NCBI RefSeq assembly: GCF_000001735.4
Contig: NC_003071.7
Span: 2,367,001-2,431,000, forward strand
Reading direction: 5' to 3'
DNA length: 64,000 nucleotides
From: Arabidopsis thaliana
Taxonomy: Eukaryota; Streptophyta; Magnoliopsida; Brassicales; Brassicaceae
Notes under the pieces: generated by a model
What the model was told of the DNA's origin: nothing
What the model saw: only the letters and a program-made list of their open reading frames with translations
Database searches by the model: none
Made by a program: the position numbers and the translations under genes
Part shown: positions 1 to 11,397 of the stretch, in pieces
Position numbering within the stretch: position 1 is the stretch's first letter
How the letters are laid out: each line of letters begins with the position of its first letter

Positions 1-2345
1 TATTTCTCCTATTTTAGAGGGTGGGAAGAGGTATAAAATTAACTTCATTGATGAAAAATATTGGACGTATTTCCTGAGAATACAATTCTAAGGAATTTGA
101 AGATAATTGTAGGGAGAATGGAATTAAGAGACAACTCACTACAGCTTACACACCCATCAAATGGCATAGACGAAAGGAAGAATATAAGTGTCATGAACAT
201 GACAAGGTGTATGTTGATGGAAATGTCAATGCGAAGGAGTTTTTGGCCATAAGCTGTTCAGTATGCTGTTCATATATTGAATCAAAGTCCATCAACAGCT
301 TTAGGTGATGTCACACCAAAAGAAAAGTGGAGCCAACATAAGCTATCGGTGGAGCATCTCAGAATATTTGGTTGTGTTGCCTTTGCTTTAGTACCATATG
401 AAAGAAGAATTAAGCTTAATGAGAAGAGCGTCAAATGCGTTATGCTCGGGTTAAAAAAGGAGTCTAAGGCATAACACCTTTACAATCCTAAACAAAGAAG
501 ATCATAGTGAGCAAAGATGTTCATTTTGATGAGAGCAAAGGATGGGAATGGGAAGGAAATATGCAGAGTGAGGAGCTGATTGTGACAGAATCCGAACGAG
601 AAGAGAGTTTTGATACATTACCTATGGAACCACAAGAAGATGTCACAGTTGAAGAGCATGATAATGGTGAATAGGAAAGAGTGGAATAAGAGGTAACCCA
701 ATAAATCAGTCACAACCAAACTCCTGTGCGAGAAGGAACAATTAGACAGAGACAAGCGCTAGTCTGAGTGAAGGATTACGTTCTTGGAAATGCAGGTTTC
801 TTAGTTACAGAAGATGGATAAGAGATCATTGCAATGTTTGTTGTTGCCGAGGATCCCGAGTGTTTTGAAGATGCAGAATTCACTTCTATTGAAGAGAACA
901 ATACATGGTAGCTGATGGATCTACTAGCCGGAGCAAACATTATTGGCGTAAAATGGGTTTTCCAAACAAAGTTTAACGAGAAAGCGGAAGTTGATAAATT
1001 CAAGGCAAGATTGGTTGCGAAAGGCTATCATCAGAAGTACGGGGTTGATTGTTATGAAGTATTTGCTCTGGCGGCGAGATGGGATACAATCAGATCGATT
1101 CTCGCATTGGCCGAAGAAAAGGGGTGGAACGTGTTCCATCTTAAAGTGAAAAGTGCTTTCCTGCATGGAGAATTGAACGAAGACGTCTCCGTTGAGCAAC
1201 CTAATGACTTCGAAGTAAGCAATGAACTGAACAAGTTATACAAGCTGAACAACACACTATATGGGTTGAAACAAGCTCCTAGAACTTCGTTCGTCGAATC
1301 GAAGGATACTTTGTGAAGGAAGGGTTCGAAAAGTGCTATTGAGCATACACTGTTTGTGAAAAGAGAAAATGAGAACATCTTTATTGTAAGTTTGTATGTT
1401 GATGATTTGATCTATACCAATAATTCATTTTTGATGCTTGAAGAGTTCAAGAATTCAATGATGAAGGAATTCTCGATGACTGAGCTCGCAAAAATGAAAT
1501 ACTTCTTGGGAGGGGCAATTATTCAAGATGAGCAGGGGATATTTATAAATCAACAAAAGTATGCTGAAGAGTTATTGAAGAAGTATGGGATGGAGAGTTG
1601 TAATTCAGCAAAAAAATCCTATTGTGCCGGGTTACAAGCTGTCAAAGGAGGGAGGTGGAGATGTAGTCGATTCCACAACGTTCAAACAACTTGTTGGGAG
1701 TTTAAGGTACCTTACTCCTACGAGACCAGACTTGGTTTACTCTATAAACTTGGTTAGTAGGTACAAGGAGAAACCAAGTGAGCAACATATGCTAGCAGCA
1801 AAGAGAATTTTGAGATATGTGCAAGGAACTTCTGCATATGGTATATAATATAAGCTAGGAGGAGAGCATAAACTTGTTGGATTTGTGGACAGCGATTATG
1901 TAGAAGATATTGATGATCGCGGAAGCACTTCAGGTATATATTTATGCTTGGTGGAGGAGCAGTTTCATGGACGTCAAAGAAGCAGCCCATAATGAATCTA
2001 TCCACAATGGAAGCTGAGTTCGTGTCGACAGTGTATGGGACATGTCAAGTAGTGTGGTTAAGGAATATACTGGAAAAAATTGGGTCAGTTCAAGGAGAAG
2101 GTACAGTCTTGTTCTATGATAACAGTTCTACCATCAAATTGTCAAAGAATCCTGTGTTACACGGAAAAAGCAAGCACATTCATGTAACGTATCACTTCTT
2201 GCGGGAGTTGGTGAAAGATGGAGTCATATTGCTGGATTACTGTACTACTCAAGAACAATTGTCTAACATCATGACTAAAGCTGTCAAACTTGAAGTATTT
2301 GAGAAGCTTAGACAAAGAATGGGAGTGTGCAGCAAGAAGGAGTAA
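1..2345 (+). pseudogene. copia pol: integrase, RT, RNase H (broken)
   Basis: Reading frames shift several times, but the family is clear. An integrase C-terminal part with the NGI-ERKN block is at about 150-180. It is followed by the conserved block that starts ILNQSPSTALGDVTPKEKW at 270-470. RT starts near 930 with GVKWVFQTKFNEKAEVDKFK. The catalytic box SLYVDDLIY lies near 1389-1415 and is intact. RNase H follows at 1860-2340, with MEAEFVS and the C-terminal DYCTTQEQLSNIMTKAVKL. Breaks include an in-frame stop before LMDLLAG (about 910), a frameshift after KQAPR (about 1280) and another near 1610. There is no continuous polyprotein, so it cannot act on its own. Confidence 0.88.
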
Positions 2346-2366
2346 ACAAGAAGGAGCTGTTCCAGT

Positions 2367-2379
2367 TTAAGGGAGGAAT
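2367..2379 (+). other. polypurine tract of the copia element
   Basis: The purine run TTAAGGGAGGAAT lies directly before the TG of the 3' LTR. This is the usual priming site for plus-strand DNA synthesis. Confidence 0.7.
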
Positions 2380-2624
2380 TGAAAGAAGAAACATTGCTTT
2401 AGTTTTATTCACTTAAGTTTGACTGTTTCTAAGTTGAATAAGTCCTCTTGTTTTGTAGGAGTTAAAACACGATTAAATTTAGAGTCTGTTTTTGGACTTA
2501 GTTGAGTTGAGTTTGCTTCGGTCATTTTGTTGTAAGGTCTATATAAAGACCAAATTTGTTTCAGTCTTAACAAGAGAATTATTCGGACCTTTATCTATCT
2601 TTCAATACTCTGTTTCTTATAACA
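2380..2624 (+). repeat. copia 3' LTR
   Basis: The 245-bp LTR starts TGAAAGAAG after the purine tract and ends TATAACA, where LINE coding sequence begins. A TATA box is present at 2541-2546. The partner LTR is outside the window, so age cannot be estimated from it. Confidence 0.75.
2536..2551 (+). promoter_or_regulatory. TATA box inside an inverted repeat, copia LTR
   Basis: GGTCTATATAAAGACC: a TATA box flanked by GGTCT and AGACC, which are reverse complements. It lies about 80 bp before the LTR end, as expected for the U3 core promoter. Confidence 0.5.
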
Positions 2625-4380
2625 TGGAGAACTAGCTGGATACTTTGGCGGTGAACGAGGGCTAATACAAGGCTGTTCTCTTAGTCCATATTTGTTTGTT
2701 ATATGAGTAAATATTTTGTCTTGCAAGTTAGCTAGACAAGGCCGCAAAGAATAAACAAATTGGGTACCATCCAAAATGTAAGCTCCTGAAGTTGACTTAG
2801 TTACGAATCGCCGCTGATTTGATTTTCTTTGTTCAAGGGAATAGAAAATCTATCCATGGCGCCCTCAAGGTTTTTGACGACTTTGCTACACATACGGGTC
2901 TAAGAATCAGTCTTGAAAAGTTTACTATATACATGGCTAGGGTCCTCGATGTTCAAAAGAATGCAATTCTCCAACAGTTTCCTTTTGAATATGGGACACT
3001 ACAGGTCATATATTTAGGTCTTCCACTTTTAACAAGAAGGATGACAACATTAGACTACCAACCCCTGTTGGAAAAAGTAAGATCTCAGATCAGTTTGTGG
3101 ATTGTTCGAGCACTCTCTTTTGCTGGACGACTCAAACTAGTAAGCTTAGTGAGTTATTGACTTATAGCCTCACCATTTTTTGGAATGCGGCTTCTGGGCG
3201 ATAGATAAAAAAATATGCTCTGCTTTCCTTTGGTCGGGACCATTTATGAACCCTAGGAAATCAAAGGTTGCATGGTCTGAAGTCTGTGCACCAAAAAGTG
3301 AGGATGACTAGGTTTGCGTTCAATTGAGAAGCTAACAAAGTGAGTGTTTTAAAGTTAATTTGGCATTTGCTATCAGCCAAGGGTTCTTTATGGGTGAAAT
3401 GAGTCAAAAAATACTTGATAAAAAACAGTTCTTCTTGGGACATGAAAGAAACCACAATGTGTGGTTTATGGATGTGGAAGAAGATATTGAAATACCGAGA
3501 AAGAGTAAAGCAGTTTCACATAGTCAATATCAGAAATGGTGATACTACCTTTTTTTTTTTTTTTGAAAGATGGAGCTAATTACGTAGGTTGTTTATATAA
3601 GAAGCTAGGTTAACCTAGGAATCCGAAGAACAAAAACAGTGGATGCAGTAATGGGTATGAATTAGAGCATATCGCACATGCAAGTGTTTTTAAACCTAGT
3701 CGAAGAGGAGATAAGAAATTAGAAACTGACTTGGGAAAAAACCTTGGCTGATGTTGCTCTCTGAAAAGGGAAGAAGGACTGTTATAGAAAAGTTTTCAAG
3801 TCAAAAGAGACATGGTCACACTTACGAACTACAAAACCTGTGATGCGGGTCACAAAGGGATATGCTTTACGTATGCAACCCCGAAATACTCTTTTTTAAC
3901 ATGGTTGGTCATAAAAAATAGAGTAACAACATGTGAAAGAATGACATAGTAGAATGTACAAGCAAGTACAAGTTATGTTTTCTGTCAAATTCCTATGGAA
4001 ACAAGGGAAAATCTGTTCTTTAGTTGCTCATTTACACTAACAATATGGAAAGGACTCATGAAAGGCTTTCTTCTCGCAAGGTTCTTTACAGATTGGAGGG
4101 AAATGTTTCAGCTACTAAATGGAAACAACCTTGACACAACAAAAATTTTCATTCTAAGGTATGTGTTTCAGAATGCGATTTACTCTATCAAAAAAAAGAG
4201 CAACAATAGAAGGCATGGAGACAAGCCATCACCAAGCAAGAGACTGATAAGGATATTTGAAATAGATTAAGTACAATACGAAGTGAGGTTGACTGAATTA
4301 TGAGGGCGGCTTACGAGATTGGTTTGCATCAAAGGCAAAAAAGTAAGGATAATTTCCTTTGTTCATTCTTTTTTAAAAAG
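2625..4380 (+). pseudogene. LINE (non-LTR) ORF2 remnant: RT and zf-RVT
   Basis: From the first bases after the copia LTR the translation reads GELAGYFGGERGLIQGCSL, the L1-type RT block just before the catalytic YADD region. It continues through the thumb-like block ISLEKFTIYMARVLDVQKNA (about 2905-2965) and YLGLPLLTRRMTTLDYQPLL (about 3010-3075). The C-terminal zf-RVT region follows, with FTYATPKYSFLTWLVIKN (about 3860-3920) and CQIPMETRENLFFSCSF (about 3985-4035). The frame changes repeatedly and stops are common. A run of about 17 T at 3550 lies within the coding alignment. It is read through as Phe codons, not as a poly(A) tail. The 5' part is missing, presumably left of the copia. It resembles Arabidopsis L1-like LINEs. 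Confidence 0.85.
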
Positions 4381-4606
4381 TTTGCATTTATTTGAATACA
4401 CGTTTATTTTTTCTTTCAATATAATTTAATATTAGTTTCAAAACATTAAAAAATAGAGATTTGTCAAATCACATAGATTACCAGCAAATATTATTTAGGC
4501 TTTTGCATACAATTTCAAAAGAAATCCAATATATTAAGTATTAATTTCTTATAATTTATATCTTGAAATTTATGGACATCAAGAGTATAGCTTGAAAAGT
4601 AAGATT
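4381..4606. other. AT-rich spacer, no gene seen
   Basis: AT-rich DNA between the LINE end and the stop codon of the S1-type gene. No poly(A) tail or target duplication that would mark the LINE end was recognised. Confidence 0.5.
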
Positions 4607-5014
4607 TTACCAACCATATATTTTCACGAAATCGTGATCTTCATCTGTGAGGTAGATTCCATCATCTAAAGCATCCCAAATTTTTATGACACCGGTACTT
4701 GCAACAAAAGCAGGTTTCGCTTTATATGCAGTAAATGTTACAGAATATTTAGAACCAACCCCATGCATTAGTGTACAGAAAAACTCAGTCCTACCGAAAA
4801 CGCTATCCTCAAACTTAAAATTATATTCGTATGAACGAGCCACTGTGTGAATACCGAGATCATCATCTTTAGATTTGCAATGAACCGTAAGAACATCATA
4901 ATTCCTGCTAAAAGAGTTTCTAAAGTGTAATTGGTTTTTTGGCCAGAGCTTGCTACCATTGTTCGATCCCACACTCAAAGCAATAATAATGAGCAAAACA
5001 AAAAGATTATTCAT
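4607..5014 (-). CDS. S1-type self-incompatibility protein homologue (SPH)
   Basis: A single-exon ORF of 135 aa, the usual size for the plant self-incompatibility S1 family (PF05938). These are small secreted proteins first known from the Papaver pistil S determinant; in Arabidopsis they form a large SPH family, mostly of unknown role. The first 20 residues are a typical signal peptide (MNNLFVLLIIIALSVGSNNG). The family blocks are visible: LHFRNSF at 29-35, LTVHCKSKDDDLGIH at 42-56, YNFKFEDSVFGRTEFFCTL at 64-82, and WDALDDGIYL near 113-122. The frame is open. Only two cysteines follow the signal peptide (46 and 80). Members usually have a further pair just before the final W-D-A block, and here that position reads STGVIKIWDA, so one disulfide appears lost. 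The gene is probably real and may be functional. Its neighbours on both sides are transposon DNA. Confidence 0.85.
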   Translation of the reverse strand: MNNLFVLLIIIALSVGSNNGSKLWPKNQLHFRNSFSRNYDVLTVHCKSKDDDLGIHTVARSYEYNFKFEDSVFGRTEFFCTLMHGVGSKYSVTFTAYKAKPAFVASTGVIKIWDALDDGIYLTDEDHDFVKIYGW

Positions 5015-6300
5015 AATTTCAAAGAGTAGAAATTATAATTTCAAAGAGTATAATTTATTTTAGGTTTTTGTTTAAGTTTCAAAACTACTTCACCCAAGAA
5101 GTTTATATATTAGATTTTCCAATTACAAGTCAAAGATATTTCAAATTACAAGTAAAAGGTAACAACTTAATTTAGAACTGAATCTTTGACTCTTTTAATT
5201 AGGTAACAACTTAATTAAATATCTAAGTCCCAAACTAAATATCCGGTGCACATTAAAGAGTTGTTACAACAATCATCACACTGAAAGAAAGTTGATATTA
5301 ATTAATTTCGTTTTGGTTTTGCTTCTAACTTTTATTTTCTTTTTGGTCGCAAAATTTATTTCCTTTATTTAGTTTTCTGGAACATGTAATTTAATTTCGA
5401 AAGAAATAAGTTGATAACTTAATAGTTATCACAAAGATAATTTATTTGTAATGAAATATTAAAATTTATTAAGGTGAAATTTGCTTTAACATTTTATCTA
5501 TTATCCATTACTAGGTTTTGACCCACGCTACGCGTGGTTTTTTTCTAAATATTGTTGTTAAAAAGTACGATTTATATTTATATAATATGTGATCTATAAT
5601 TCTGAATATTTTTTTAATATATCAGTGATGATGTCAATATACATCAATATAATTATAATGACTTGAATGTAAATACAAAACAAAAAAATAATAGCAGTTT
5701 AGATCCATAAAATGAATTTATCATCAAGGTGAATGATTTTTGAATGATCGAGTACTCTATTTTTACTATTTTTAATGTGCGAGTATTTAAATTCTATATT
5801 TTTTGTAATATGTATTGTGAAATTTTAGGATATTAACAAATATTTGTGTTTCACATATTTGTTACTCGAAGATTGTTGTCCGTCACTTTTCTATATGTTT
5901 AAATATTGTAAACACGTAACGTGAAAAAATTGCAGAAAAGAATAACGCGATCAAAGTAGAGGTATCTAAAACAATTGCATATACTTCTTCAAACTCAAAA
6001 TTCAAAGAATTATTAATTAAAAGTAAATGTAAATATTTACCTTTGACAAAAGTAAAGGAAGAAACTCGTGACAAATTTAACACATTACAAAAATATTTTG
6101 TTCTCAAGTGAAAAAAGGAATATACTATTCTAAGTATACAAAAAAATAAAATTTCGTGTATTTACAATTATTATTTGTTTGTAACACATCATATTAATTG
6201 TGCAAAAAATATCAAAATCATAACAAATTGAAAAAGAAGAGTATAAACACACACACGAAAGAAATTCTCTTGGGCTCCTCTTGAGTCGAGAGTAATCTCA
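5015..6300. other. AT-rich intergenic stretch upstream of the SPH gene
   Basis: No gene recognised. It holds the promoter side of the minus-strand SPH gene and a short perfect-stem hairpin near 5523. The remainder is AT-rich with no open frame that resembles a known family. The left end of the large MULE probably lies near the end of this stretch but was not located. Confidence 0.45.
5511..5542 (+). repeat. possible Helitron-like terminus with GC-rich hairpin
   Basis: CTAGGTTTTGACCCACGC followed by TACGCGTGG gives a six-base-pair stem, CCACGC/GCGTGG, with a three-base loop in AT-rich DNA. Text of the form TTTTGACCC-stem-loop is common near ends of non-autonomous Helitrons (ATREP type) in Arabidopsis. 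No partner end was found, so the call is weak. Confidence 0.3.
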
Positions 6301-6777
6301 GATACTTATGTTTTAAAAAGAATTTTCTTTTTGATTTTCTTTTATCCGTAAAAGAAGTAAATGACCCAGAAAACCTTAAACATATCGACTATTTACGACC
6401 CAACCAACCTAAATGGATCATAAAATTACCCAAGCCCATTTTATTCGGTCATATACAATAAAACCGAACAAAACCCTAGTAAAACACTAAGTTTATTTGT
6501 CTCTGCGGTAAAATCGATCCACGACTCTGTCTTTCTGTTTCTTCCTTCTTTCTTTATTGAAAATCTAAATCCAGTAAAATATATCGTCAATTCTCGTCAA
6601 CGCCATTTGACAACGACAAATCTGTATTCGTCGATCTTGGTATATCTGTAGAAAACTAAGAAATTGGTTACATTAAAATCGGATTCTAGTTATTTTATTT
6701 TGGGCTTTGTGATTGAAATTGATTAAAGAGTAACACGAAGTGCTAATCCAAATAATTTTGTTTGTAGGTTTGGAGAA

Positions 6778-6915
6778 ATGGCTCGAACAAAGAACACATG
6801 TGTGCCAACACCGGCGGAGGTGGTTTCACAGACAATCAATGACGAAGTAGTAGTAGCATCGGCTGCAGAAGTGGATTCTGAAGCAACAAATTCAATCTCT
6901 AACGATGATAGAGCG
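6778..6915 (+). pseudogene. DUF1985 (VANC-like) gene, exon 1
   Basis: The start codon lies ten bases after a likely splice acceptor (TTTGTAG), so the 5' UTR probably has an intron. The exon encodes 46 residues from MARTKNTCVPTPAEVVSQ to ISNDDRA and meets a GT donor at 6916. No domain falls in this part; it is acidic and low in complexity. The next exon begins near 15842, after the repeat array and element D. The exact splice join is one base out of frame as it stands, which suggests a small lesion at the acceptor. The exon itself has no stop. Confidence 0.7.
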
Positions 6916-6939
6916 GTATGAACTTTAAACTTTATACAA

Positions 6940-7269
6940 CTAGCAGATTATGATAGAACTTTATCCATTTTGTAACTTACAAAATTCTGAAACTAAAAAA
7001 GTATAACTATGTATGAATTAGATATATCTTTGTTAATATTGTAACTTAGAAAATTTAAAAAGTATATCTATGTATAAATTCGTTTATCTATTTTGAATCT
7101 AACTTATAAATATTCGAAACTAAAATGTATATCTATGTATAAACTAGGTATATCTATGTTCCAATATAACTTAGATATTTTAGAGACTAAACGGTATATC
7201 TATGTATAAACTAGGTATATCTATTTTGGAATCAAACTTTAAAATTTTCTAAACTAAAGGTATATCTAT
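6940..7269 (+). repeat. GGTATA-core tandem repeat array, left part (DUF1985 gene intron 1)
   Basis: About five imperfect copies of a 61-67 bp unit. Copies of GTATAWCTATGTAT begin at 7001, 7062, 7127 and 7194, and each is followed after about 20 bp by a second half-motif such as AGGTATATCTATG. The array is cut at 7269 by element D and resumes at 15674. The same short motif recurs elsewhere in the MULE (see 15674, 17965, 18640 and 43500). Confidence 0.85.
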
Positions 7270-8466
7270 TGATATAACTCTATTTTCACTGAATTTATCT
7301 AAGTTTTAGGTATAGGATTTTGAGTCTTTATGTTGTTTCTCGAGTCTTTTTAGTGTCTTTTCAGGTATTCTATACAGTGGGACAATAATGGAGATGAGGA
7401 GACATTTTGGAGCAAAAGCTAAGGAAAAGAAAGCTAAGGACGATTTTGGACTCAAGAATCAAGAGGAGTGTCGATCGACACACTCCTGGTGTCGATCGAC
7501 ACCAGTTTCGGCCCAGCAAAGTCCATGACGTTTTCAAGTTTACAGAAGAGGAAATTTGCCCCAAAAGAATTCCCTATTTGCATTATTACTCCCTAGACGT
7601 TTTATAGGGTTTATATACATTGTTCTAGACCCTAGTTTTCTCTTATCAAGCTTTTTGCAAAACCCTATTGTGAGAGACATAAGCTATTCATCCATTGTTC
7701 TTGAGAGATTCATTCCAGTTCTTAATACAGTGAAGAGATCCCTTCTTTCTCTTTTTCTATTTGCTGTGTTTATGCTTTCATACTCAATTATGGTGTTTGC
7801 TTCAATCAATATGTCTGAGTAATCTGCTTGTTAGGAATAGGGTTTCTCATTAGGGATTCATATGGTTTAGTAGATTGCCCCCTCTGCTTGGTTATCTATA
7901 GATTTCTTCATCTTTGATTATGCTTAATGCTAGATCTAGAGTAATTAACTAGATCTTGAATCCAGACAATAGATATGCCCACCATAGGTATCTGTAGTTG
8001 GATCTATTATTCGATGAGCCTGGTTTATAGGTGTGTAATAAGAATCGGCCTATCTACTAGTGAACAATCGAACTCGTTAAGAATGCATATTTAGGTTAAT
8101 AATCTCTCGGCTTCTCTGGTTATTCTTAGCTATAGATATAGGGAGTTTCGCGGAACACCACCGATTATTCCATAATTAGAGTTTGAGTTTAAGAATGGTT
8201 CGATAATAACCTAGCTTTCATTAGATCTACTAACCAATAGTTTCCTGAGAATACCCTGTTCCTAACTCTTTTCTTAATCATTTACAACACAATCAACCTG
8301 CTATCTTTTTACTTTATTTTCATTTTATTTCAATCATCACCTTCTAGCTTAATCTTGACATTGAACTCATTGTTTGAACAAAAGAACGTTGTGAATTTGA
8401 TCCTTAAATACTACAATTGATCTCTTATTTGAGAGAGTAGTTCTTAGGGTAATTTGAACCGTATTT
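7270..8466 (+). repeat. element D left LTR
   Basis: About 1.2 kb from TGATATAACTC to just before the PBS, with its end mutated (right arm ends CTTATCA, here CGTATTT). It contains a palindrome pair at 7468 and 7489 and a possible TATA at 7611-7616. Confidence 0.75.
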
Positions 8467-8470
8467 AATT

Positions 8471-8486
8471 TGGCGCCGTTGCCAAA
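8471..8486 (+). other. primer binding site, element D left arm
   Basis: TGGCGCCGTTGCCAAA, complementary to the 3' end of plant tRNA-Asp, the standard primer of Athila/Tat-type elements. Confidence 0.8.
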
Positions 8487-8593
8487 GTTCTTGAGAATCA
8501 TCATTGAGTTTAGTTTAGAGATTTCGTCTATTTTTTACTTTTACTTTGTTACTCATGCGTTTCTTGTTTTCTTCTTTTCTGTGTTTCAGGTGT

Positions 8594-11397
8594 ATGCCTA
8601 GGCAAACAAGGAGCACACAACAAAAGTAGCTTATCAACTTGTCTGTCTTAGACTTGAGAAAACTTAAATGCACCAACCGAAAAACTCAGAGATTAGCAAT
8701 GGCTGACAGAGTCATCCGAGCTGATGCAGAAGGAGTTTTAAGAGATGAGGATGGGCAAGCCTACAATGAGGCTGGTCAGAGATTGGATGATTATGGACTC
8801 GTCCTACCTGAGGACGTCAATGAAATCAGGCGCGCCTCAATGCGCAATTAGCTGCCTGAGATGCAGGAGGGCTCGCTGTCGATCGACACAACAAAGATGT
8901 CGATCGACACCCATGGGAGCAGAATGAAGACGCGATTGGTATCGAACGACACAACACATGTGTCGATCGACACAAACACTAGATTCATGCAGCTATTCCT
9001 CTAGCTGCGGAACCACGTCGTACTCTTGGGGATTTCAACAGGCCTGACCTGTTCTATGCTAATCGATCAACGATTATGAGGTGAAACCTGGCTACTTTGC
9101 TTTAGTTGACCAACATCCTTTCCATGGCTTATCTCATGAGGAGTCAATGGACCATATCGAGCGCTTTGAGGTCCTTGTTCTGAGCATCAAAGCTAATGGA
9201 GTCTCAAAGGACTACCTACTGTGCAAGCTCTTCCCTTATTCACTTGATGGAGAAGCCGCTTCTTGGCTGAAACAACTTAAAGCAGGTTCCCTCAAGACTT
9301 GGAGAAGCATCAAGATAGCCTTCTTGAATAATTTCTACGATGATGTTAAGTCTGATGAGTTGAGAAACAAGCTGTCTATCTTCACCCAAGGACCAGCTGA
9401 AGCTTTCAATGCTGCTTGGATTCGTTTCGAGGAGTACCAACGAGACTGCCCACATCATGGTTTCAGTGAGGTACAACTTCTAGGTACCTTTTTCAAAGGA
9501 GTTGATTGGAGATACCAGATGGCTCTAGATGCAACGAGCAATGGTAACTTCAACACACGTTACCCAGCTGATGCTACTGCTCTGATAGAGAACCTCGCTT
9601 GTAATAAGATTGCATGAGCTATTTCAGGCAATCAAATGGTAGAGGTGATTGCTAAGTTGGATTTGGTTCACAACTTGCTTACAAGGAAGAAGCATGTCCA
9701 CTTTGCAGCTGAGGATGAGTCTATTGAGTCTGAGACTGAGTCTGAAGAGGGAGTCTTCTACATCGATGGTCAGGGCTACAGGAAGTTTGGGCAGCCACAA
9801 GGCAACTTAAGTGGCACCAAGTTTACAGGGAACCAGAGTTCCTCCAACTACACTCCAAAGCCTGCTTTCCAGAAGACCTTTCCTTAGAGCAACTTCTAGA
9901 AGACCTATGGTAATTCAGCTTACCAAGCCCCCCCTCCACCTTCATTAGAGACAAGAATGAAATTTATGCTTGAGCAGATTCTAGAGAGCCAAACAAAGCT
10001 TGTTGTGGAGTTTAATGGCAAGTTTGATGCTGTCTACACAGATCTTAAAGGGAAGATCGACAATCTGAGCTCTCACTTGAAGAAGCTGGATGTACAGGTA
10101 ATCTTGATGCTAACCCAAAGAAGAGCTGTAATGCCATCTTGATCAGAGAAGGAGATGATGTGTAGGAAGAATTAGACACTGAAGACGAGTTGGAGCTCGC
10201 TATTGCAGAGATGGTGTCGACCGACACCTTCCAGTGTCGATCGACACCCTATGGGACACTCTTCTCTGAGATAACTCAATACGAAGGTGTTGATCGATAC
10301 CCCTCAAGTGTCGATCGACATTGGATCCGGACTGCACCTTGTGAGGTGCAAATCCCAATGCAGCCTGAGTTTGTTTACACTCCTCATGTCCCTTATACGC
10401 GGAAACGTCGTTCTAAGCAGGAGATTCATGCTGCTAAGTGCATAGCCATCATGGAGAAGATCCTCACTTCTCTTCCTAAGGATGCTTCTGAGACATCTTC
10501 TACTCCACTCAACAGGTATGTCAAGCGACTTGTGACAATGGTATTAGCTGAGATGAAGCTAAGTTGCTGACACGGGACATCAATGCCATCATTCTGCCTA
10601 AGGTCAAGAAAGAGAAGGCACATAGAGTGGACATTGCTGAGTACATCCGCACTATCGCCCCTGATCAGACTACTGAGAAGCTTCCAGATCCAGGTAGCTT
10701 TGTTCTTGATTGTTCTACCTCCACAAGCAGGTTCAGCCGCTCTTTGTGTCATCTGGGATCAAGCATCAACGTCATGCCTAAGTCTGTTGTAGAGAGACTA
10801 GGCATGACTAACTACAGGCCGACTCGCATCACTCTCCTCTTCGCGGATCGTTCCAAACGAATCCCTGAAGGAATCCTTGAAGATGTTCCTGTTAAGGTTG
10901 GTAACTCTCTTATCCCTGCTGATTTCATGGTCCTGGATTATGAGAAGAAACCCAAGGATCCTCTTATCCTTGGAAGAGCGTTCCTAGCTACAGCTGGTGC
11001 TAGGTTTGATGTGAAGAGAGATAGATTCTCTCTAAAGATTTGTGACTTGGAGATGGAGTTTGGAATGGATGGTTCAGAGCTTACTAAACCTATCAGTAGT
11101 ATTGCCTCTAGCACAAACACACCTCCTCAGACTGCTCAGAATCCCACCACAGAGCCACACACAACGCTCCCATCAGCTCAGCTCGCCAATGAGAGTTGTA
11201 GAGCAACAGTGTTGATCGACACGACTACTCTTGTCGATCGACACCCTCGGGATTCACAGACAGAGGGTTCTGCACAATCTCTTCAGCCCACACCACTTGA
11301 GGACCTATGTGATAAGTTCTCTTCTCTTGCTTTACTCTCGATTAATTCTTTAGACAGAAGGACAACAACTCTAGGCTTTGAATCATTGGGGAATTAA
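8594..11397 (+). pseudogene. element D left arm gag-protease (broken)
   Basis: Starts with MPRQTRSTQQK at 8594 and meets a stop at once. A retrotransposon gag domain (PF03732 type) is open at 9081-9617, from GYFALVDQHPFHGL to NGNFNTRYPADATALIEN. A linker with VDRHP-type repeats follows, encoded by the GTCGATCGACAC palindromes. The retropepsin region is at 10564-11397, with the LILGRAFLATAGARFDV block. The active site reads CHLGSSINVM: the catalytic Asp codon GAT is CAT, so the protease would be dead even without the stops. The right arm keeps CDLGSS. The frame runs on to a stop at 11395-11397 beside the centre of the inverted repeat, and nothing of RT follows. Confidence 0.82.

Larger units (their letters stand above)
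1..2624 (+). mobile_element. Ty1/copia LTR retrotransposon, 3' part
   Basis: The 3' half of a copia element runs in from the left edge. The order integrase, reverse transcriptase, RNase H, polypurine tract, LTR is that of Ty1/copia, since integrase precedes RT. The 3' LTR ends at 2624 and the next base is inside a LINE ORF2, so the copia most likely inserted into the LINE. Its 5' LTR and the other copy of the target duplication must lie left of the window. The five bases after the LTR are TGGAG, which would be the duplicated target if the insertion was standard. Coding capacity is lost. Confidence 0.9.

Noticed and set aside
3545-3990. A SINE or LINE tail inserted in the LINE at the T run
   Set aside because: Coding similarity to LINE ORF2 continues on both sides of the T run without a duplicated flank.
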